From the NCBI GenBank assembly GCA_020726505.1, contig JAHLEZ010000001.1, positions 1,736,001-1,800,000 of the forward strand: a DNA stretch of 64,000 bases. Direction: 5' to 3'. The stretch's first letter is position 1; each line of letters begins with the position of its first letter. The position numbers were made by a program, and so were the translations under genes. This DNA is from Leptodontidium sp. MPI-SDFR-AT-0119 (taxonomy: Eukaryota; Ascomycota; Leotiomycetes; Helotiales; Leptodontidiaceae). Below are positions 56,959-64,000 of this stretch, piece by piece. Under the pieces are notes generated by a model. It was not told the DNA's origin. It saw only the letters and a list, made by a program, of their open reading frames with translations, and made no database searches.

Positions 56959-58518
56959 GAATGCACAGAACTTTGCAGGGTGGATAGGGCGAAAGCTCAA
57001 ACTTGCGAGTCAGGAGTATCTTAGCCGAATCAACAATATTTTATTATGTTGCAACTGACCACTGCTTGACGTAATACTCATGTGATCTAGCCATGAGACT
57101 TGCAGGCCGGTTTCCCAGAGCAGAACTTCAATATAGCTCGGCCAGCAGGTATAAGAGGTGCTCAAAAGATCGATCGGGATGAAATAAAGTATTGAGACGA
57201 GATCATGCACCAGAGAAATTAGCTTCCGTCCACTCTTACTTTGGCAGAGAATGAGTCGTGGCCCACACGAAGAAGAAAAGAATAATTGATATAGCAAAGA
57301 ATGGGAATTTACTACAATCCTACGCCATCACATTAAGTCAAATCCGCTATGGGAATCATTAAGAATGATTTAGAAAGATGTTTAAGAATGACAGTAAACA
57401 TGTATTTGACAGCAATGGGGCCAGTCCTGTACTTTGTAAGCCAGAAGAAGAGTTTGGTTCAACAGAGTTGAGAGAAGAAGCATACCACCTCCAACTACCC
57501 GCGATTGCAATCGGGCTCCCAAGGCTCCCAAGGCAACACGTCAAAACCAGCGACTTCCAGCGCCTTGAAGTGATTCTACTTTTACCGCAGTTAGCTAAGC
57601 AGTTCACTCTCCAAAGTATAAATCGGCTATTGCCCGACTCGCCGGGAGTCGATCCAGTTTCGCCCAAGCCAAATTCCAGAGAGGAGTCCAGTAGATCGAG
57701 TAATGTATGAAGAAAGAATCGTCAAGATCTGTCATCCTCGCCAGCATGTAATGGTGAAGGATATGAATGTATATAATTGCCATTGAAGAATTAATCCAAA
57801 TCATCGGCGAAACACTATCCAATCTCAGTTCGTAGAAGAGGCGTGGACATTTCCATCTGCCAGTCTAAAATAGCTGCCTAGTGCCGGCCGGGAGTAGGGA
57901 GTGAGTCCACCTAGAAAGAGTGAAATATCCCCAATGCTGAGAAAGAACCTTGCTGCTGATGACATGAACCCCGACTTGACAACAGGACTAGCAATGGCAA
58001 CAAAACAGTTGATTCGTGGATTTGAACAGGACTTCAGAAGCTGCTTTATATCTTCCAAGAGAGGCTACTGGCCCGTTTCCACCACAAGGCAAGGTGCTTA
58101 AGGTCTAGCAATCACATGTAGTGAGTTGAGCACTCGCTAGTTGATTGAAGAGACAGGCTTCCGATTCTAAAAACAAAACAAACTGGATCCTGAGTAAAGT
58201 GGGAAAGTTCTTGGCTTCAAGGCTGATGCCAAAGGCCGCAAAATGAAAATAGAGATCGGATGAAACGTATTGAGCCTTGCTCAGTACTGAATGAGAACAA
58301 CGAGAACACAGTCATCTTTATCAAACTCGAAGAACTCTAAGTGATGTTGAAAGTGATGTTGAAAGAGCTCGAAGCTGGTTGGCCGTTCAAAAATCCAGCC
58401 TCCTGCGGCCGCCTCGGTTCAACCTCGCCAAAACCTTCCAGCTCCAGCAGCATCATAGCATCACGAACCTCACCCACGCAGCCTCACAACACTCACCCAC
58501 CTCGATATCAACCACAAT
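56959..58518. other. Intergenic, no recognised gene
   Basis: 1.6 kb. Frames at minus 57010-57297, plus 57378-57710 and minus 57825-58058 have no known domain. A GTGATGTTGAAA unit is repeated in tandem near 58341-58364. Confidence 0.4.
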
Positions 58519-59396
58519 ATGCGCCTCACTAGCATATCCGGGCTCTTCGCCCTCCCTCTCGCCCTCGCAACCCACCTCCGCATCACCATCCCCTCCACCC
58601 CAATCCTTCAACAGCCATCCACCCTCCCACCCTCCACACACGCAACCCTCACAACCCTCTCACACCACTACTCCGCACCGCTCACAACCTCCAACTCTTT
58701 CGACTTCAGGAATGTCACATCAGGCAGCTATCTCCTAGATATCCACTGCCACACGCACACTTTCGCACCACTGCGCGTCGATGTTACCGAGGGGAAGGCG
58801 AATGGGAAAGTGATAGACGATGCGGATACTGCCGCGGAAGTGCAGGTCTGGGGCACATTCAGAGGGAACGAGTGGAGTAATAAGGGGGAAGTGAAGGAGG
58901 TGAAGGAGGTCGAGGATAGAGTTGGCTTGTGGGGATTTGAAGTCAAGTGTGCGGCCAAGAAGGAGTATTTGATTGAGAGGACTGGCTGTGAGTTATCCCC
59001 GGTCTCTCTTCCGCCTTGATAAAAACCGGGAAATAGGGAGATTGAAGAAAGTTTTTACTGATACGGTACATATAGTCTCCCCGATGTCTATCCTCAAGAA
59101 CCCCATGATTCTCATTGCGGGTGTGAGCATGATTCTCGTTTTCGGAATGCCGTATATTATGGACAACAGTAAGCTTTCCCCCCTCCCGCTTCCTGTTTGT
59201 AGAGAAGCATGGCTAATTAGATATAGTGGATGATGAGATGAAAGCCGAGTTTGCGGAGAGTCAGAAGAGATCCCCACTAGCTGGTGGACAGGCAGCTGCG
59301 AACCCATTGCAGAATTTCGATGCTGCTGCTTGGTTGGCTGGATCTAGTACGCCCAAGAGGAGCGAGACACCCGTTGAGAAGGGAATTACGAGGTGA
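58519..59396 (+). CDS. EMC7: ER membrane protein complex subunit 7 (EMC7)
   Basis: Exons 58519-58987, 59076-59168 and 59227-59396; introns 88 and 58 nt; 243 residues. The N-terminal signal peptide (MRLTSISGLFALPLALATH) leads into the luminal beta-sandwich (DUF2012): FDFRNVTSGSYLLDIHCHTH, FAPLRVDV and LWGFEVKCAAKKEYLIERTG. The conserved junction FSPMSILKNPMILIAG follows, with one transmembrane helix (ILIAGVSMILVFGMPYIM). The cytosolic tail (DDEMKAEFAESQK onwards) is short and polar. EMC7 is a peripheral-luminal subunit of the complex that inserts tail-anchored and multi-pass proteins in the ER. The splice joins regenerate the family sequence at both introns. The gene appears intact. A sequence quirk is a KEVKEVED-type acidic/basic repeat in the luminal loop. 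Confidence 0.9.
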
Positions 59397-60778
59397 TGTG
59401 GTTGAATTTTAGAGTGCTGTATGAGAGGTGAAGTGTCTGGGGTATAATAGAGGAACTTGGTTCTACGGTATGGTTCGGATTCAAGCTTTAAGTACGGCAT
59501 CAACCAGACGGATCATCCGATGGAGAAGCAAGACTCAAAACGTGTCCTCAAAGACTTGAGATAGACGACGAAGATATTGGAAATTACTCTCCAAATGCAC
59601 ATTGCATAATCCATCCCTAACCACTTGATCTTCGCATATCGCTATGTAAGATCTTACTTGCAGCCACCTCTTCCGTGCCTCGATATATCTCACCACCTCA
59701 CCCACACACCCAAAGCCAAATCCTTCCCCAGAGATCCTCCACCAAACCCGCTGCCCTGGCATCCCCGGGGGAAAAAACACTTCCCTCAGCTATCCGAAGT
59801 ACCCTAAAACAAAATTTAACCCTCACTCAGCCTCGCCCACCACTAACACCCTCACTCCCACCCGCTGCCCAGCCCATGTGTATTACAAACCTTCCCTTCC
59901 CTGAGGCTGGCTCCCACCCTCCTCCCTAGACTAGCTCACCACCCTAAAAAGCACGACATGCAACAAAAACAAATGGATAAAATCTCCTTTATCTAAGTTC
60001 CGAACTAGGATGATTTAAGGATATCGCTAAGGAGTTGTTGCGAAGTTATCGCGAGTAAGGGTGTTGTGTTAGTGTGAAATGCACGGTACAATGGTGGAGC
60101 GGAGTTTTGGCCATGGTGTGAACCTTTCACTGCAGTAAGCAGCGGGCACGGAAGGGTTGGGTTGGGTTTGGCGGCTAGGTGTTGTATCTCCTACTCATTG
60201 ATGGGATGTGGGAGGCATTATTCTCGCGTGCTGTGCTGTCTACTATACTGTACTATTCTTGGATAGGTGTGGCAATTGGGAAGTGTGGATTGTGTGGACT
60301 GTGGAGGGGCTTGGTATGCATGCCTAGTACTTTGAGCGTGGATATTTGGACGGAGAGATGCAGGAACAGAGACACTTCTGTTTACTTCTACCACTGGGTT
60401 TGTTTGTTGACTTGGAATCGCAAAGGCGAGATGAGAAAAGTATTCAATCCCATAGGGAGTTGTCCGAATAGACACAGGTGTGTTGCCACATTCAGATTGC
60501 TATAAAGTCAGGCAGAAAGCTCTGAAGAGGTTGTCAAGATGCGGAAGAGCAGGTCCACAAATGAATGCATGTAAATAACGCAACGCAACGCAACGCAGAA
60601 GCAAAATCCCATCCATCCACCCGTTCATCCGTCCGCATCGAAAAACACTAGTAGTAGTCAAAAAAAGAAGTCATCTCGGTCATTTCAAGCCTGACCCAGC
60701 CAGCAAACTTCCCCACCTGTCAATCCATCCACTCGATCCACATTAAACGCTCGGATATGAGCATATCTCAAAGATTAT
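59397..60778. other. Intergenic between convergent EMC7 and WW-protein genes
   Basis: 1.4 kb of 3' UTRs and spacer. A tandem ACGCA run lies at about 60577-60598. No gene supported. Confidence 0.45.
60577..60598. repeat. ACGCA pentanucleotide run
   Basis: About four tandem ACGCA units near the 3' end of the WW-protein gene. Confidence 0.75.
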
Positions 60779-61788
60779 CTACTCTCCACCATCATCCCCT
60801 CCGAAGTCTCCCCCATCGTCATTACCATCTTCTGCGAAGCTGTTAGTACGAGTTTCTGAACAAGGTGCTGGGAAGAACTCACGGTAACCATCTTGGTACG
60901 CTTCTTGCTCATCATTATCGTTCATTGCATCAGCGATCAACATTCCTCCGATCAAACCACCACCTACACCAAGTGCCGCCGCACCTCCAGCTCCCATACC
61001 GCTCTTCTTAGGCGCACCACCATATCCGCCACCTCCGTATCCAGGTTGGCCATAGCCCTGCTGCATGTAGCCTTGTTGTCCATAGCCTGGTTGCCCATAG
61101 CCTTGTTGCCCATATGGCTGCTGACCATAGCCCGGCTGGCCATAACCTCCTTGTTGATAACCACCACCGCCGTATTGCTGTTGTTGTGGCTTCATGAAAG
61201 AGCTCATTCCACCACCACTACTTGAGCCACCACTCGCCTTGCCCAATAGCTTGCCTAGGAAACCACCGCTCTTCTTCTGTTCCCTAGCAGGCAGCTCTTG
61301 TCCATATGGTTGCTGCTGAGGTTGGCCGTAGCCTTGCTGACCATAGCCAGGTGATTGGCCCGGCATAGGCGTATTCTGGTAATCTTGTTGCGCGCCTCGG
61401 CTTCCACTACGAGCACGTTGATCCTCTTCGGCCTGCAAACGAGCTGCGAGTGCGGCGTCGGATTCGGTGTTGGGGTTCATACTGGATTCGTAGGGGTTGT
61501 GCTTCGTGTCTGTAGGTTGCGGTTGGCCACCTCCGGCATATCCTGGAGGAGCTCCTGGGGGCGCGCCATCGGATGGAGGTGGGTAGACTGCCTCAGTGGG
61601 TTTTTCCCATTGCGATTTCTTGGTGTAGATATTGACATAGAACCTGTATCTTGTTAGCAATTTAATTCCACTGAGTCAACGGAGACGTCGGGTAAATACC
61701 ATTCGTTGTACTGATCGTTCCATTGGGCCTTCCAACCTTCCGGAACCTTTGGAGGCGGGGGCCCGCTTGGGGGAACGAAGTCGGCCAT
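60779..61788 (-). CDS. WWM1-like WW-domain protein with Gly/Tyr/Gln-rich repeats
   Basis: Exons 61700-61788, 60883-61643 and 60779-60831; introns 56 and 51 nt; 300 residues. One WW domain occupies about residues 10-48 ([16 protein letters not shown], then [15 protein letters not shown]), with both Trp and the Pro present. The split falls at the codon for the Trp before FYV. A linker with [15 protein letters not shown] follows, then a block of about 20 [10 protein letters not shown]-type units and a glycine-rich hydrophobic segment ([21 protein letters not shown]). The C-terminus is acidic ([13 protein letters not shown]). Yeast Wwm1 has the same layout and binds the metacaspase Mca1. The Tyr/Gln/Gly repeats are prion-like and suggest phase separation (inference). 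For the last intron the second of two possible CAG acceptors restores the acidic tail. Confidence 0.85.
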
Positions 61789-63334
61789 CTTGTAGTTTAT
61801 TTCTTGATGCGCAAATAAGAAGTTGCGAATACTGTCTTGTTTGAGGTCGAGTTGAGTAGTTTCTCTGTAGGTTGCGAGGTAAGCAGATGGTTATGATGAT
61901 GGGGTGGGTTGAAGGACCGAGATTCCTGGGCTTTAAGCTCTCGACTTGCCCCTCACCAGCGAGACGTAACCCGCCTTGCTCAGCCCCAATCGCCCCTGTT
62001 GATCTCAGCCACGAGCGCAAACTGATGATTCGGAAGTTGGGAATGTTCCGCTGAAAAGTGTCACCCAACGGAGTATTTTGTTCTGGAATAGTCTTTGGCG
62101 GACCGAGGTTTGGGGGCTGTGAATTTGCCTGAGATTCGTCACAATGGCCAAGTAATTGATGTGAGGGGTTGAATGATGACGTCGGTGTGGTATCTCGTGA
62201 CTATAACGTGACTCTATATCCAACAGCTCTTCGGCCTGATCTCTGTGAAGAGCAATGTACCCAGTCAACGACCTTCAGAACATTCCAACGAAAAGTTGAA
62301 GTTGTACGATCGTGCCCTAAAACTACGGCTCTTCGGATTTAATTCTCGGCAAGGAAGTTTTCAGCCTTTGTTTACTTCCCAACGAACCAGTTGCTCCACA
62401 GCGAGTTCATATTGATATCCAATGTGTGAGCTTTCAGTTGACAAGAGAGGAGGGGGGAAATTAGGCTGAAAGCATCACAAAATTAGTAAAGGACGAGGAA
62501 AAGCGAAAGAAAGGGAATGTCGCAGTCTAACTCACTGACCTAGTCACTACCTCATGCTCTTCTTTTTCTTTCTTGGACTATAAAGGAAAGGATATCCCCG
62601 AAACAGCCACTATAGAGGACTCACAAACCTCAACCCAAAAGGAAAACAATTTCAAAGAGGGGGAGCCAGGCTGCAAAAAGTTCTTCCAATGGGGCACGCT
62701 CTTAGCAAAAACTTCCAACCATGTTGTTGAGAGCGCCTTAACGTACATCTTGATCGCCTACCCCAGATAGACAATGCTGAGTGCAGGTGTATATAGAGCA
62801 AGAACTGGCAACGAGGAACAAATCGGCAAAAAATATATTTGACAGCAATTATTTCTCTGGATCCAAAATTGCGTTGACTTGAGAGCTGTTGAGTAACAAG
62901 TCAAGTCGTATTTAGATGACATGACTGTGCGGGTGTTCCCATTTGTGCTGCTTACTGAAACTTAAGAGCAGACCTGGAATTGCACAAAAGATTCTCAGCT
63001 GTCTGGTCGGAGTTTTAGTCGCGTACTCATATGAACTTTGAAGGAAAATAGCCAGGTTTAATAGAGCACATTTGGAAGGGGAAAACACAGCTGAGGGTTG
63101 AAGTTACATTATCTGCTGTGCGCATCATTGGCTGTAAGAAAACCTCCAAATTGGAGCATATCACATCCTTTGAAAACTTCAAAAGGCAAACCGAATTGCC
63201 ATCATATTCCTACATCCCACCCAAAGCACTTGGTGTATCTAGCATGCTCCCAACACCATGAATGCCAATATATACAAATTGACTCGCGAGTCATTAACAT
63301 CAACCTGTTGAAGATCCGCCAAGGACAGCTGATA
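61789..63334. other. Intergenic between WW-protein promoter and Rab 3' end
   Basis: 1.5 kb; short frames only (for example plus 62573-62770). No RNA gene or repeat of note. The first few hundred bases should be the WW-protein promoter. Confidence 0.45.
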
Positions 63335-63975
63335 TCAACAACAGCCATAACCCGCCGTTTTTTCAGGATCCCTCGACAGCTTGACACCACTTCGATTATT
63401 CCCTCTAGTTGGCGGCCCCTTAACCCCAGACCTCCTATCATTCAAATCATATTTCCCCGCCTCGACATTCATATAAATCCTCTCCGCAACCCTCCCAAAC
63501 GCCATCTCCACACCCTCACCACTCTTCGCACTCGTTTCCACATACTCCAACACTCCATTCTTCTTCGCCCACTCCTCAGCCTCCTCTTTCGTCACTTCTC
63601 TCTTATTCTCATCTCCAGACGCCAAATCGCTCTTATTCCCCACCAACACAACCACAATATCCGGCTCGGCAATCTGCCTCAGATCATTAAGCCAATCCGT
63701 AACATGCGTGAATGTAGGCCTCCTCGAGATATCAAAGACTAACAGCGCCCCCGACGCACCACGGAAATAACTCCTCGTTACGCTCTTGTATGTTTCCTGT
63801 CCCGCCGTGTCCCAGAGACTCAGTTTCATGTGCTTCTGCTCTATCTTCGGCTCTGCGCGCCGCGGTTCTGGGAGTCCTTCGGAGATCTCTGGGAGTGAAG
63901 GATCGCGGACGCTGGGTTTGGGTGTTGGGGCTGGGACTGGAGTGTTTGGTGGTCCTACGGGGACTATTCGAGAGC
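63335..63975 (-). CDS. Rab-family GTPase (Ypt4/Rab4-like), 5' part outside window
   Basis: Only the last large exon is visible; its acceptor (CTATGAAG/GC) is at 63976-63977, with a CTAAT branch just upstream. It therefore starts inside the FGSRIV motif after switch I. G3 is WDTAGQE, G4 is VGNKSDLA and G5 is ETSAKSGEGV. The protein ends TAGYGCC, a double-Cys geranylgeranylation site. P-loop and switch I lie beyond base 64000. Between FGSRIV and KLSLWDTAGQE, where Rabs have about ten residues, there is an extra Pro-rich stretch of some 45 residues. The ATG at the very end of the window (64000) lies in the intron and is not the start. Rabs of this kind control endosomal recycling; the exact subfamily is uncertain without the N-terminus. 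Confidence 0.85.
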
Positions 63976-64000
63976 CTTCATAGAATAGAGTAATTAGCAT

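Overview
The window is nuclear DNA of a filamentous ascomycete (Pezizomycotina). Genes have several short introns (about 48-230 nt) with GTRNGT-type donors and CTAAC/GCTAAT-like branch sites. Gene families typical of this group are present: an alcohol-oxidase-type GMC flavoenzyme, a DUF4360 secreted protein, a YAG7-like RGG protein, a CENP-W/WIP1 histone fold, RTG2, a fungal MARVEL protein and a Str1/Tri12-type MFS pump. There are no prokaryotic features, CRISPR arrays, rRNA genes or tRNA genes that I could support. The species cannot be fixed from sequence alone.

Layout. 0-9 kb: 3'-truncated alcohol oxidase, then a KDM4-type histone demethylase, both on the minus strand. 9-18.6 kb: a small protein-kinase-like gene and a DUF4360 secreted protein, separated by long stretches with no recognisable gene. 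18.6-25 kb: compact housekeeping block with YAG7-like RNA-binding protein, CENP-W-like kinetochore protein and a seven-exon M1 aminopeptidase. 25.4-31.5 kb: a tandem family of three F-box/LRR-like paralogues, all interrupted by in-frame stops. 31.7-35 kb: prolyl-4-hydroxylase-like oxygenase and RTG2. 39-43.5 kb: O-acetylhomoserine sulfhydrylase and a four-helix MARVEL protein. 46.7-57 kb: an accessory block with an intact NmrA-type NAD(P)-binding protein and an intact MFS efflux pump among four broken genes (transcription-factor fragment, alpha/beta hydrolase, aldo/keto reductase, tannase/feruloyl esterase) and a small TIR element. 58.5-64 kb: EMC7, a WWM1-like WW protein and a 5'-truncated Rab GTPase.

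The housekeeping genes look intact and their reconstructed exons keep frame throughout. The accessory genes are decaying in two separate neighbourhoods. The 46.7-57 kb block reads as the remains of a small aromatic-ester catabolism or secondary-metabolism cluster (inference). The most testable new ideas are three. First, the sulfhydrylase ends in a peroxisomal-type AKL whose stop codon lies inside a consensus splice donor, so splicing could mask the signal. Second, the F-box-like family is collapsing in tandem. Third, the metabolic cluster has been inactivated by scattered point lesions. All exon boundaries were deduced by eye from frame, splice consensus and family similarity.
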